A stretch of DNA of 64,000 nucleotides from Exobasidium rhododendri (GCA_026210745.1 CP110632.1:2169001-2233000); one strand, 5' to 3'. Numbered from the stretch's first letter, positions 46,629 through 58,770 are shown. A program made the numbers and translations. Notes: generated by a model from the sequence alone, not told the origin.

Positions 46629-47009
46629 GATCCTCCCTTTCTGTAAGGGGTATGAGAGGATAGATACGAAGCAAGTGTGTCTCTATTCACTTGATCGGTA
46701 TGTCTGCAGCCAGTGATTAAAATAATGAGGATGGGGTCGGGTAGGGAATGCTGCTGGTCAGGGGGAGGGACTTGGTAGATGTCTGTGCTGCACAAGCCAT
46801 TCGAATTCTCCGAGTGAAAGGTTGACCCAAGTCGTGTTGAGGCTCGGGGACAGAAGTGCACTAGCGCGGTAATTCTAAATTGACGCAGAGACTTCAGTCA
46901 GTCGAGGGGAGTTGCCTCCTCCTGAAGTACTAATACCAGACGACAGACGTGCCATGTTGCATGAAGAAATAGAAGGAGCTATACACGAAACATGCTATAC
47001 AGTCAACCC
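46629..47009. other. intergenic: SLC41-type promoter / GH17 3' end
   Basis: 381 bp between two minus-strand genes. No gene or distinct motif is seen. It should contain the promoter of the cation transporter. Confidence 0.4.
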
Positions 47010-49160
47010 TCAAGGATGAGAACAGTCGGGAAGGACGAGACCTTCTTTGAGAGTCTTATTGGAATTGAAGAGGCCCCAGTGCTCCTCGACGCCCCCATAG
47101 ATTGATTTCCAAGGCTCGTCGAACGCTAATGGGTGGGAGGCAGGCAAACACTTCAGCAGACGTACCGATAGCAAGAGTGACGACATCCTTACACTCACCT
47201 TCAAAGTAAAAGTAGCTGCTGAATTTATCGCCAGTAGTGATGTTCACATTAGCTTGGCAAACGTAATCAGAGAGAAAGGTGTTCAGTTCAGCCACACCGG
47301 CTACAGCCCCTTGGTAGGTCAAGTCTGCCGTAGTGTTGGCTCCTGTTGGCCACCCTGTCTCGGCAATATACAGGCTGGAGGCAATAAGAAAAGAGAAGAT
47401 TTATAAGACAACACGCTTCAGAACTCCCCGCCAAATCACCTTCTGTGCACTTACGGAGGATCGTTGGCAGCAAGAGTAGCCGAGGAAGGGTCGTTGGTAG
47501 AGGTATAAGAGTACACCCACCCAGCTGCTTGATCAATGGGCACACCACCAAACCAGGGATGTACGTTCGCCATAACGTAATCTGAGCCAGCTGCGAGAGT
47601 GGTGGTGATCATGCTGCCCGCATCAGCTGTTCCTACGGGTATCGTCTTTGTCAGGTTCATGCCTTTGAGTGTTGTTCGCATGTCTGCCATCTTCTCGATC
47701 AACTCCGCTTCGGTACCGCCGTTGAGCAGGAACTGGCACGGGTGGGACAAGCATCAGTGAATACGTCATATTGTCGACATGCTTGCACATCTCATAGAAG
47801 AATCCAAGCTCACCTCGTTACCGACTGTGATGCCGTCAATGTGGTCAACACCATATGTAGTGATGGCAGCTTGAACTTCGCTTACTTGACGAAGGTATGT
47901 TGCATTGTTCGGGTCATCTGTTTGCTGGGGCAGCCACGAAGCCAAGAAGACTGTCATGTTGACCTTTGTCTTGTCAATAGCTTCGAGCACAAGCGATGGA
48001 ACGCTGCAATCAGCACCATATAGTCGCAGCCTCGTCGTGAGCTGACTGATGAGTTGAATGTCTTCAATCACGGAGTCAAGTGTATCACCACAGGCAGGAT
48101 ACTGTATTGAGCGAGAGAAGGAAGAATAGTCAGATCAAGCTATTATCAGGGACGATGAAAGACTTGCCCTCACCTGAGCATTCAGAGGCGTGTAGCACAT
48201 TCCATAGAAGCTCTGATGTAGATCGGCGCTCTTGGTAAAGATACTAGGATCAGAAGCGTCCGACTGGACGACCCCAGTGACGCCTTTGTTGCCTGACGTA
48301 CTATTCTTATGGACTAGAACACCGGCGACTACACCAGCTATAATAGCAACAAGAACAACAGCGCCTCCTATCCAAGCCCACTTCTTCTTTCCAGCAAAAC
48401 AGCCTCTCTTTGCACGATCGGCATCAGCAGCAGCAGCAGCATCGCCATAGTAGTAGGGGCTACCTTGCGCTTCTTTACGAGCCATGTATCTTTCCCTTGC
48501 AGCTACTGCTGGTGAAAGACCGTTGACGCCTCCCAAGAAGGCTTCATCATCTCGACTTCCACCGGTCGTCCACTCATCTCGACTATGAAAATCATCATGT
48601 GATTGGGAGTCTTGATTGTACGACGCAGGGGTGTAAGCATCAATCGACTGCATCCCGGCGCTGGGATCGTCCAAGTCGAATGCTGGAGTAGAGTACTGCT
48701 GTCGAGAGATATATTTGGACGACTGTGATGCGTCTAGAGGTACCGATTCGGGAGCCACAAGGGAGGAAGACGCCGGGTAGAGACCGGATAGTCGATGTGG
48801 GGGTGGTAGTCCTGAGGAGGGGATTTGAGTAGAGGCAAGTTCAGTACATGCTACGTTGCTGTAGAGCTTAAACCCTTCTCTGCAGCCTCATTAAGAATAA
48901 AGCTTGCCACTGTGACTCAAATGACTTGCTTCTCGCTGCTGCGGAGGACAGCCAAGCAAGTTCAAGTCTTGGCATGCCCGCTCTCTCTCTCTCTCTCTTC
49001 TCCCGCATCCACACGCCAACTTCACCTGCATGTGCCGGGCAAATGGGAGCTGAATTTGGTTCCACTTACCACCTAAGTCATCGTAGTAGTCTTGGATGTC
49101 TGTATCTAATTGAGCTTGCAGGGGTCTCCGCTCCTCCGACCGCATTGACTGCTGGCTCAT
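47010..49160 (-). CDS. GH17 beta-1,3-glucanase, type II membrane protein
   Basis: Six exons: 49160-49070, 48811-48174, 48101-47814, 47732-47455, 47374-47199, 47125-47010; 528 aa. Glycoside hydrolase family 17 enzymes cleave or transfer beta-1,3-glucan in the cell wall. The proton-donor Glu is in DGITVGNE (the NE pair ends exon 3) and the nucleophile Glu in YIAETGWPTGAN. The fold starts with FYGMCYTPLNAQYPACGDT and ends with FDEPWKS ... EEHWGLF, as in Bgl2/Scw-type enzymes. There is no N-terminal signal peptide. Instead a polar cytoplasmic part of about 170 residues precedes one membrane span, WAWIGGAVVLVAIIAGVVAG, and the catalytic domain faces outward. This layout resembles membrane-bound GH17 enzymes known in basidiomycetes and Aspergillus. 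Confidence 0.9.
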
Positions 49161-50362
49161 CTTGTTTGTAAGAGGACGCAAGGCGGAGGTGAGAGGTGGA
49201 ATCTGCCGTCAGAGGACCGGCTTTTATGACCCTCTTGCTTTGTTGAACGAGCTCCTCTACAGAATTTCTGTCCACTAGCGTGCAGCACTGGGATTAAGCT
49301 TCTGAATATGCTTGGCGCGACCGGGGCACAAGGGAAGTCCGGCGACGTCGTAGCAGCTCTCTTGGGAGGGAGCGATTAAACTTGAGGCTGTGATGGTCTT
49401 GGGTGGGGCGGAGGAGCTTTACAGAGGATCTGGAGAGCGAGGGCAGCAGTCGAATATCAAAACCTAGGTAGTGCTTCATCCTCCTTCCTCCCCCTACTCA
49501 TTTCAACTAATAAAGGAGGCTTTTTCTGCTAAATATAGGTATATGATGCATTCAGGGGCACATTTAATCTAGTTGTCATCAGAAAGGAAAGGGGCTACTA
49601 ACCTTTGACGCTAAAGATTTGAGGAAGAGCTTCACTAATTCCGCAGGAATCACAAGCAAGCCGGACACGATGAGAGTCATTAGAGCAGGGTGATCGGCCT
49701 CATTCGGTCAAGCTTTCGCAAATTTTTCCATGACTACAAAACGAAAAGGTAGCGTGATCTGTGTTGACGTCTCAGCTGACAAAAATTGCCACAAGGTAAT
49801 GAAGACAGGGCGAGGATGGTAGAGGCGATCATTCAGCCTCAGACTCCTAATTGCCCATGTCCATAAGCCCCTTGAACACGTCCATCGATCGCAAATTCAA
49901 TAAGGCTGATGCGGCTATCAGAGAAGGTCCGAATTGGATCAAATCTGTAGAACAGGAGCACCTTGACATAGCGCAGCACAAAGCTGGGCAGACTCGTTAC
50001 TGTAGCCGCCAGTGTCTAGGTCTTATCACGACTGAGCTTGAGTCGGTAGTCTCTCATACATACTTCTGGCCAAAGAAGATAAAGGACTCGAGGGCTGATC
50101 AACTCCGACGTAAGAAGGTGCTGTCTTCTTCCTGTGGGTATACTATGCGCCCTCACGCCATCTCGCCTAAGGTGTCGAGGTTGGGGACTGCCCAGCGTCA
50201 GCGCCATAATTTTCTTTTCCCAAACCATCCATTACCCTTCCCTTCCCACTTTCACACCCCCTCCCCCTCCCCATCTTTCCTTCCCTGATTATACCCTGGA
50301 TATACAACAGAGACGTCTCACCCTCTTCGCATCACAGCAACAAGCTTACACGATTATTTGCA
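49161..50362. promoter_or_regulatory. long divergent upstream region GH17 / secreted peptide
   Basis: 1.2 kb between the two start codons. The open frame at 49851-50288 (plus) has no homology-like features and its end is a low-complexity Pro/Phe stretch, so I do not call it. A C/T-rich leader (about 50220-50290) precedes the peptide gene. No specific sites are assigned. The length suggests elaborate control of one or both genes. Confidence 0.4.
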
Positions 50363-50786
50363 ATGATTCGCATCTCTGGACTTACTCCACTGTATGCTCT
50401 GTGTGTGCTGCTTCTGTCGTGTGATCTCACACACGGTGCATCGATTCCATCCAAGGTGAGAGAGCAATGCCCTGCAGAGGTCGTTAAGAAGACGCGAAGA
50501 ACTGACGCATCGCACATCACAGCAGAATCTTCAACATAACTCTCTTGCCGCTTCAGTCGTTCCGTCTGCAATCTCGACAGAAACGGCCGCTGCTCTTTTG
50601 AACAAGCGCAAGTTCTGCAAAGAATCTTCATCGGGAAGAGTGAACATCAGTCTCCTTCCGATGGGGGCCGCAGCACTCGATGGTAGCGAAACAACTTCCT
50701 CGTTTGTCGACGAAAGCGGGGCAAGCCAGGAGGGTGGTGACAAGCTCCTGACTAAGCGCTTTGCCGGCTGTGATGCTGGAAAGTGA
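50363..50786 (+). CDS. small secreted peptide precursor, dibasic (Kex2) sites
   Basis: Two exons, 50363-50455 and 50523-50786; 118 or 119 aa depending on the acceptor (CAGCAG at 50520-50525 gives tandem acceptors one Gln apart). Residues 1-25 form a signal peptide: MIRISGLTPLYALCVLLLSC then DLTHGAS. Two similar dibasic sites follow, LLNKR-KFC and LLTKR-FAGC, which fit Kex2 cleavage. They would release a peptide of about 50 residues (KFCKESSSGRVNISLLP and on) and a short Cys-containing tail. The family is not recognised. The stop at 50784-50786 lies inside a possible GTGAGA donor, so a third exon starting near 50929 (acceptor GACTAG) may extend the protein; the frame after it could not be fixed. 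It could be an effector-like, signalling or wall-associated peptide. Confidence 0.6.
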
Positions 50787-51097
50787 GATCAGAAACTGTC
50801 CTGCAACGTGTAGTCAGGACCGTCTCATTGTGAAGCATCTACATGCAAGAGCAGTGCAGTCATGACAGTGGGCTAAATAAGACAACATGGCGCCACCGTG
50901 TTTCACCTTTTCTCTGCGTTGACTAGGCTGCATTCAAAAGACAGGAGAGAGACCATGCCTCACGCAAGCCCAGACTCAGACTCGCGTTCGTCAAGGAAGA
51001 TTTGCCCGTCAAAAGAGAGGAGCGATTGATGCTTGGAAGGATATAAGAATAAAAGAGAGATTGATGTACAAGGGGGCTGAATCAAAGAAGGATATCA
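50787..51097. other. convergent spacer, possible third exon of peptide gene
   Basis: 311 bp between the peptide gene (plus) and GID4 (minus). A C/T-rich run ending TTGACTAG at 50928 looks like a 3' splice site. A frame from about 50930 stays open across it and encodes two further Cys and a QKR site, but it cannot be joined in frame to the strong GTGAGA donor; a weak GTGATG donor would be needed. Unresolved. Confidence 0.3.
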
Positions 51098-53335
51098 TCA
51101 GCGTAGCTCGAATGTGGAAGAAGACTTTTCGGCAACGTGTTGCAGTGTCAGTTGCTGGTACGGCTCTGAATGCTCGTGGAAATAGAATCCGCTCATTCGA
51201 CCCATTGTAGTGGCAGCGGTCGTTGCGTTTCCCTCTTCGGTCTCGAGACCTTCCATTGGAGAAGCGTTCAGAGGCCTCTCTGGCAATGCTGCGCCCCCTC
51301 TGCCGTGCTCGAGGCCTCTATCATCCGCTCCTGTTGCAGCATAGCCCGCCGTACTCTGCCTTCTTCGACTGCTAGCGCTACGTTGACGAGTGAAGACGGG
51401 TGCAGCAGGCAAGGAAGGTAACGTTGCAGCGTTGCTATTACTTCCTCCTCTTGGTACAGGAGAAGCCGGCGTGTTGATTGCAGGACCGATTTGACTTCCA
51501 GAGCCTTCTTCCTCGCCTAGCTCTACGCAGACATAGTAGAATCCTGCAAAGCTTGCTCCATCAATGTCTCGGACTCGATGGTCAGGCACCAGAAACCTCT
51601 CCTTCCAGCGCATAAATATGAACGGCTTGTTCATGTGATTAAAGTGTAGGCCTGGCTTGGTGAGACTGTTCTTGAGAGGTCGAAAGGGTGCGAATCTGCC
51701 CCAGTGTTTCATGTCATCTGCCTCTGTTGCTCCCCACTTGTTCGTCACGAAGCCGTACCGATGTCCGATGATCTCTGCATCAAAGTACGTCGTCAGCTCC
51801 GGCCAATCGTCGGTAAGGCCCCGAATGTTCAGATAGCCACAGAGATTAGAGGAGGCCATGTCCACGTTGACGATCTGAACTGTGACGTCGTAGCTCATCC
51901 TCCCACTCTTTTGTGTACCGTTAAACTTCGCACCGGCAAACAGGCAACCACGACCGCGTGAAGAACACCGCAATTTGCTGATCTCCTGACGAGGCTCTGC
52001 CTTGTTGTACCGGAACCAGATAACTCGCCTTGTCCGTTCCTCTTCGTCTTCGTTATCATCGCTGTTCGCATCGTAAGACGTCTTCACGCTCCAATCAGGC
52101 AGAACGATCTTAGAAGCGGCCCCTTTACTCATTTGCCTTGGCGTCAAGGTGCTGAGGCGCGGTCTAGTCATGGCAGATGGACCGTACGGATCTTCTGCAG
52201 CTTTCATGCCCTCAGAGGAGGAAGAAGGATCTTCCACCAGGGTGGCGTTAGCAGGATCCTGTGAAGCGTAAGGCCGGCTTGGAATTCGATGTATGGAGGG
52301 ACGTCGAACTTGATGATGCGAAGGGGCAACTTGCGCTCCCGTTGAGCTGCTCGCACTATCAGCTCGATTCCGACCTCGGGAGGGAAAATTTACAGTCGGC
52401 GATGTAGGAGCGTGGATGGCAGCAGTGCTCGCTTGACTGCGAGAGAAGCTCAACTGTCTCGCCAAGGTAGCGGAAGGCGTCGTCGAGGGCAGAGTGGAGC
52501 TCCGGGCGAAGGTGGGTGACAAGGCTAAGCGAGGCGAGTGTGCAGGATTAAATGTAGAGGATGCCTGCGGCGAGCGAGGGAGAGGCGGAAAGTCTTCGCT
52601 GTTGTCGATGGAAGATGCGTACGTTCCATCCCCACCAGCGCCCATATTGGACACGGAAATGGACAAGGAAGGGTTCATCAAGGTACTCGTGCTGGAATTA
52701 GAGCTCATGGGAACAGCTTCACTAGACGTTCCCGTCGCCCATGGGTCTCTTCTCCAGGGGTGCAGAGATGGATCTCTAGTTCTGGAAGCGGAAGCAGCTC
52801 CGTCCGGTGTCGCGACCATTGACGACCCACTACTAGGCTGCTCACCCGAGGCGACCGAATCCCTGTCGCCGACACCCTCGACTACATCGCGGGCTAATGA
52901 CAACTGTCTCCTCCTCTCTCGACTTGTCGAACTTTCCCTACCTCCCCGTTCCGAAGCCGTGCAAGAGGAGCATATCGGATGACTGGCCTCGTCCAGAATC
53001 ATCGCATCCGACTCTGATGGCAGAGCTGCTCCAGACAGTACTGACGATATGTGCAATGGCGTTGAAGCACTCGAGACGAAAGCCACAGAAGATGGACTCG
53101 GCGCTGCTGCGTTGAAGGCACTCTCACTCGAGACACTCAATTCTGTGCTTTCCATGTGCCTCCCGCAACGGAAGCATGTCTTGGGACCCCCCGATGTCAA
53201 TGGCATGGACCTCTCCTCTCGAGTAGTATGATAGGACGAAGTGGAAGCAGCACTATCGGTAGAAGCGTCATTCGGTAATGCTGCCTGTGTGGCTGGATCG
53301 GAAGGCGGCGCGAGAGGACCGGGAGCTGGTGTCAT
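51098..53335 (-). CDS. GID4: GID4/Vid24 substrate receptor of GID E3 ligase
   Basis: Single exon, 745 aa from the ATG of MTPAPGPLAPPSDP. The Vid24 domain covers about 415-640: VTVQIVNVDMASSNLCGYLN, IRGLTDDWPELTTYFDAEII, ADDMKHWGRF, FIFMRWKERFLVPDH and FAGFYYVCVEL. In yeast this domain binds N-terminal proline degrons on gluconeogenic enzymes for glucose-induced degradation by the GID/CTLH ligase. Here it sits within a protein about twice the yeast length. The N-terminal 400 residues are Ser/Pro-rich, presumably disordered, with two CxxC pairs (TCFRCGRHM near 37 and ICSSC near 125) that could bind zinc. The C-terminal tail is also low-complexity. An upstream TTG-initiated extension was not used. 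Confidence 0.9.
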   Translation of the reverse strand: MTPAPGPLAPPSDPATQAALPNDASTDSAASTSSYHTTREERSMPLTSGGPKTCFRCGRHMESTELSVSSESAFNAAAPSPSSVAFVSSASTPLHISSVLSGAALPSESDAMILDEASHPICSSCTASERGGRESSTSRERRRQLSLARDVVEGVGDRDSVASGEQPSSGSSMVATPDGAASASRTRDPSLHPWRRDPWATGTSSEAVPMSSNSSTSTLMNPSLSISVSNMGAGGDGTYASSIDNSEDFPPLPRSPQASSTFNPAHSPRLALSPTFARSSTLPSTTPSATLARQLSFSRSQASTAAIHAPTSPTVNFPSRGRNRADSASSSTGAQVAPSHHQVRRPSIHRIPSRPYASQDPANATLVEDPSSSSEGMKAAEDPYGPSAMTRPRLSTLTPRQMSKGAASKIVLPDWSVKTSYDANSDDNEDEEERTRRVIWFRYNKAEPRQEISKLRCSSRGRGCLFAGAKFNGTQKSGRMSYDVTVQIVNVDMASSNLCGYLNIRGLTDDWPELTTYFDAEIIGHRYGFVTNKWGATEADDMKHWGRFAPFRPLKNSLTKPGLHFNHMNKPFIFMRWKERFLVPDHRVRDIDGASFAGFYYVCVELGEEEGSGSQIGPAINTPASPVPRGGSNSNAATLPSLPAAPVFTRQRSASSRRRQSTAGYAATGADDRGLEHGRGGAALPERPLNASPMEGLETEEGNATTAATTMGRMSGFYFHEHSEPYQQLTLQHVAEKSSSTFELR

Positions 53336-54053
53336 GACTGTCAAGCCAGATTGGCGGGTATAGATTTACGTGGGAGGGTCTATCTTGCTGATAAAGATTG
53401 TTGTCGCGGAAACGATCGCGATACGCTACGACGGCAGGACGCCTTTGAGCTTTCGACGGTTGTTCAGACCTTCTCCCAAGAGTTGCAGCGGCGGCGACTT
53501 TCGTTGTGTTCGTGCTTGAGGTGTGTACTCTCAGGCACGTCGAGGACCAGGTGTAAGATGCTACGACGACCACTCCACACGATCACGTCAAGGGGTCAGG
53601 ATTTGCTAAAGTTCGTTCAGTTGCTACGAGGAGAAGTAGAGGGTATTACGAAAAGCTGTCGGTACTTTGGCAGGCACCGTGAATGGACCAAAAGGAGGTC
53701 GAGAAGTCTGAGTAAGGAAGAAGGGGAGGCCCACAAATTCGTCGACGTCAAGATGGAGTGATCCAACGATGACGGGATATTTGGAATCGAAATCGAATCG
53801 AGTGCGAATTGAACGGTCGCGATCTGGAATAGGTTCCGGGGTGTTCAGCTAATCCACGTGGAGGAGGAGGAGGTGGTGGTGTCGTCGGTGGCCTTTGGAT
53901 CTCGAGCGCGCAGGGTACAACAAACAAAATATTTCATCATCGATCTTTGTCGTACAGTGCGTGTACAATTGGTGAACAATGGTCGCCCTCCTCTGAAGCG
54001 CAAAGGGGAAGGCTTAAACCAGTCTGATCAAAAGCTGTGCTCTTACTGATACA
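53336..54053. other. intergenic: GID4 promoter / cupin gene 3' end
   Basis: 718 bp between two minus-strand genes. A plus-strand open frame (53351-53761) has no motif and is not called. GATTCGATTTCG-type and GGAGGAGGTGGTGG repeats occur around 53780-53880. It should contain the GID4 promoter. Confidence 0.4.
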
Positions 54054-54846
54054 TTACGGAAGCTCCCACTGCCTGTCTACTGCACCCGCTTGCTCCTGCA
54101 CCTCGGTCCGCAAGATCACTTCTGGGCTCAAGGCTGCGTGTAGACCCTTCCGAGGGGCAAGTCCGACCATCTTCTTGATTGCTTCAACATCGTGGGGGCA
54201 TCCCTTGAGATTAGGGAAACGCACTTCCTCAGAATAGAAGCAATAAGGGGGGAAGAGAGACGTGTGCAGCTAAATACCAGTGACACAGTCAGACTTCAGA
54301 TCAGCAGACTACTCACTGTCCCACTTTGTGCCACCTGTTGGATAAGAGCCAATCATGGTAAAGTTCGACTTTCCTTGCAGTAGTCGATGTGAGTAGCCAG
54401 CAGGAAGAAGCAATGCATCGCCGGTCCCCAACGTCAAAGTCTCGCAGGAGTCGGTTGGTATGCTGCTGTTCTTCGGCTTTGCTCTTTCATCGGTGCCGCC
54501 GAGTTGGATGTTTGCCGATGATGCAATGACGACTAGAAGCTCATGTGTCGTCTGACGTTCGAAGCGAGACGTTAGATACAGTGCTTGTACGTGGTATTTA
54601 AGGATCGATCGCTATTCTCTCTTTCCTGTAATGACTCACACTGTGATAATGAGCTTGTGAATACATGGAGAATCTCCATTGCGGATCCCAACCATGCTCT
54701 CTCAGCTGATCCTCTACCCAATCAGGCCCACTCTGCTGCAGTGCTGCAGTAAAGAGACCAGACCAATGGAGCGCAGGGAGAGAATGAGGCGTAGCGTTGG
54801 GAGAGTAGTCATCGCTCTGCAGCAGTATTCTCGTCGGATTTGCCAT
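54054..54846 (-). CDS. YjlB-type cupin protein
   Basis: Three exons: 54846-54640, 54551-54317, 54223-54054; 203 aa. Matches the layout of the YjlB cupin family: LLQSDDYSPNATPHSLPALH, then GPDWVEDQLREHGWDPQWRF, then the cupin core HYHSTTHELLVVIAS with IQLGG, LGTGDALLLPAGYSHRLL, and NFTMIGSYPTGGTKWDM. His residues in HYHS and the Glu of THE are the likely metal ligands. Homologues are widespread in bacteria and fungi with no settled function. The last splice (acceptor GAGGAAG) was chosen because it joins to give TKWDMRFPN in frame, matching the family's WD(M/L) end; nearer acceptors lead to stops. Probably cytosolic. Confidence 0.8.
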
Positions 54847-55069
54847 GGATCAAAAGGTTCTCCCTGCTACGCCTGATGGTCGTCGCGACGAGAAAAGTCA
54901 TGCAACATTTTCCTCTCTCCACAGAAAGGGCTAGCACAAAACGAAGAAGGAAGAACGAGGTAACAAGGTATTGGCATACAGGGTAAAGACAGGTACTTTT
55001 CAAGGCATTTATTCAGAGCTGTTCACACCATTGATTTTCTTCTTTACATGACTTCTGCATTGAAGATGT

Positions 55070-56301
<1,232 letters not shown>

Positions 56302-56650
56302 TTTTATTGAAGTAATGGGAGAGGAAAAAATATGTGAGAGTCGAGAAGAAAGTGCGAGGATTGGGACAGGGTGGAGGAAGGGCAGAGTAGCAGGCTCGCG
56401 AAGGAAGCAAGCACTTCTCACAGCTCTAGGAAGATCGGCGGGGCTATATTAGCACGCGTCTGGACAGTCTTTCCCCCAAGATCAGAGAGCACAGGATTGA
56501 GTTCCAGTAAGAGAGGTGAAATAGGCAGTACACTCGGCTCGTCCTGGAAAAAGTGCGGCCTCACAAACACAATTGCTCTGTCTGGCTCCAACACTTCAGC
56601 TTCCAATTCGTCGCTTTCTCAGGTCGACACCTGAATACTTCGCATCAGTC
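56302..56650. promoter_or_regulatory. divergent promoter adenylate kinase / H protein
   Basis: 349 bp between the two start codons, presumably a shared promoter of two mitochondria- or energy-related housekeeping genes. No specific sites are assigned. Confidence 0.45.
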
Positions 56651-57289
56651 ATGTTCACCGCCTTGCGTCAGCCTCTGCTTCGAAATGCCCAGCTTTTCGT
56701 CTCTCATAGAGCTTCGACACCGCTAGCTTCTTTGCCCTCCTCTGCACGCTACTTTGCAAGCTCCTACCGGGTCGACAAAGTGCAAACCAGATACACCGCC
56801 GAGCACGAGTGGGTCAAGTTCGATGATGAGACCAACATCGGAATCATTGGAATCACAGATTACGCACAGAACAGTCTCGGTGATGTCGTATACGTTGAGC
56901 TACCCAGCGAAGGCTCGGAAGTAAAGCAGGGAGGTGAGTCACACAGGCGATAGAAGCAAGACACACGATACTAATATTGATCTTTATCATTGCAGAACAA
57001 ATCGGCGCGGTTGAATCAGTGAAAGCCGCATCTGACATCTACTCGCCCGTCACTGGCCAGATCAAGAGTGTCAATGATAAGCTAGGTGACGAGCCTGGCC
57101 TTCTGAACAAGTCCCCTCAGGAGAAAGGTGAGTTGAGCAGCGGCGAGAGCGGGATAGAAGTGGAACAGAGTCTGACAATTGCCATCTGGCCGTACAGGAT
57201 GGCTTTGCAAGATACAGCTGGGCAACCCTTCAGAATTTGACGTGCTATTGAACGAAGAGGCATACAAGAAGCTGAGCGAAGATGCATAG
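56651..57289 (+). CDS. GCV3: glycine cleavage system H protein, mitochondrial
   Basis: Three exons: 56651-56933, 56996-57127, 57198-57289; 168 aa. The H protein carries the lipoyl group that shuttles aminomethyl between the P, T and L proteins of the glycine decarboxylase complex in the mitochondrial matrix. The first 40 residues ([20 protein letters not shown] ... ARYFASS) are a mitochondrial presequence. The core reads [24 protein letters not shown] and [16 protein letters not shown], with the lipoylated Lys at about residue 104. It ends [16 protein letters not shown]. Length is typical. Confidence 0.95.
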
Positions 57290-57486
57290 ATCTTGTGGAT
57301 ATTTGCGTGAAAGAAAGGGAAGGGTCAATGTGCTGTGAATGTGATCATTTGCTATTGCGAGTGCGGATATGCAGACATGGGTACACAGAAATGCGGAAAT
57401 TACAAAGAAGAGCAAAGGGGGTGCGAGGGGAAATATTGTTACAGAAGGCAGAGTAGGCAATGAAAGCGAAAGGGAGATTTATCATT

Positions 57487-58467
57487 TTATACAGCGGCAG
57501 GTCCCTGTCTACTCTTGGGAAGGTCGTGATTGTGGGCATGTGAGCTCTCAGGATATGCGGGAGGTGCGCTTTGCTCAGCAGGGCGTGCAGCGGCATAGTC
57601 GTGACCATAGCTTCCCTCGTGATAAGAGGCTGCAGGCTGTTGATATATTCCCTGAGAACGTTGATCTTGAGGATAGGACTCCTGCATATATGCCTCTTGG
57701 GGGTATGTAGACGAGGAGTGTTGATCAGGATACGAAGCATGGGATGAACTAGGATGAGTCTGAGCACCCATCGTCTGTCCAGATGCAGAGTACTGAGATG
57801 CCGCCGGGGGTGGCTGCGGGTATGAGTATTGACCAGAGGGAAGGCTAGCAGCATTGTTCACTTGATGACCGTAATCTTGTACATAGCCACCCATAGGCTG
57901 TTGGGTATCGTGATCCCACTTTGGTTCGACAAATTGAACACCTTCCTGACTGTAAGGTTGGTAATCTTGCTGAAAGCCTTCACTTCCGTAGTAGTAATGG
58001 CCATTCATATCACTCATGCGCACGTTGTCATTGTGACCGTACCTTTCATCTTTGACAGGACCGGCGTAAGACAGGCTCTGACGAGGACTTGAAGCTACAA
58101 ATGCATCACCTTCGCCGTCGTCTTCGGTCCTTTGTCGACCTGGCTTCCTCGACCTTCCGAAGCTGGGCGTAGGGTGCAAAGTCGACAGATCCGAGCCCAT
58201 GGCAGAGTGCCTCATTCTCTTATTCACTCCTCTTTTTCGGCAACTTCAGATCGGTAGGTAAGGGAGAAGAGGAAGCGCATAAGCACACGGGCACACAGTA
58301 TGACGTCGCTCTTTCAAGTCTACTCACACGCAGATACAGACCACCAGAGCGATGATGAGAATAATCAAGATGCCAAGCATTGCCCCTAAGAATCCCCACC
58401 TGCTGCCATCGATAGTCGGAACGGAGTCCCAGGTATGCCCGCTTTGTCTTTTGGTGTACAGGAGCAT
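57487..58467 (-). CDS. single-pass membrane protein with PY motif, RCR-like
   Basis: Two exons, 58467-58328 and 58243-57487; 298 aa. A short N-terminal part (about 27 residues) precedes one membrane span, FLGAMLGILIILIIALVVCI, then a basic stop-transfer stretch CRKRGVNKRMR formed across the intron. The long tail is rich in Tyr, Gln, Ser, Pro and His, probably disordered, and contains PPAY, a PPxY motif that binds WW domains of Rsp5/Nedd4 ligases. Short lumenal end, one span, basic stop and PY-bearing tail is the layout of Rcr1/Rcr2-type adaptors. The sequence similarity I can see is weak, so this is a structural analogy. It is divergent from REV1. Confidence 0.6.
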
Positions 58468-58770
58468 GACGAGTGAGGTATGTGGGTGTAACGAGGGAAG
58501 GCAAAGAGACGGGAAGGGTGTATTTGTATTGTATATATGAGGAGGTGAAAGGAGGCAGTGCGTCTTGATTCTTTTATTTTTTCAATCGTGATCTATACGT
58601 CTATGCACCGCATGAATGGAGAAGTCGGAGTTCTGTGGAGGATCCACTCGCGTGGGGCATTTTAGAAGCAAGATGATTATGATAATTTAATTTAGCCTGC
58701 GACGCATGTATAGAAGGGAAAAACACTCTACACGATGCTAGGACGTGCATCACGTTGACGATGAGCGACG
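58468..58770. promoter_or_regulatory. divergent promoter membrane protein / REV1
   Basis: 303 bp between the two start codons. AT-rich around 58570-58700 (ATTTTTTCAATC, AATTTAATTTAG). No specific motif is assigned. An out-of-frame ATG at 58759 precedes the REV1 ATG by 12 nt and could act as a short upstream start. Confidence 0.4.

Noticed and set aside
49851-50288. 145-codon plus-strand open frame
   Set aside because: Ends in low-complexity Pro/Phe/Ser sequence, no signal peptide or motif, and lies in the upstream region of a better-supported gene.
53351-53761. 136-codon plus-strand open frame
   Set aside because: No recognisable motif; sits in the GID4 upstream region.
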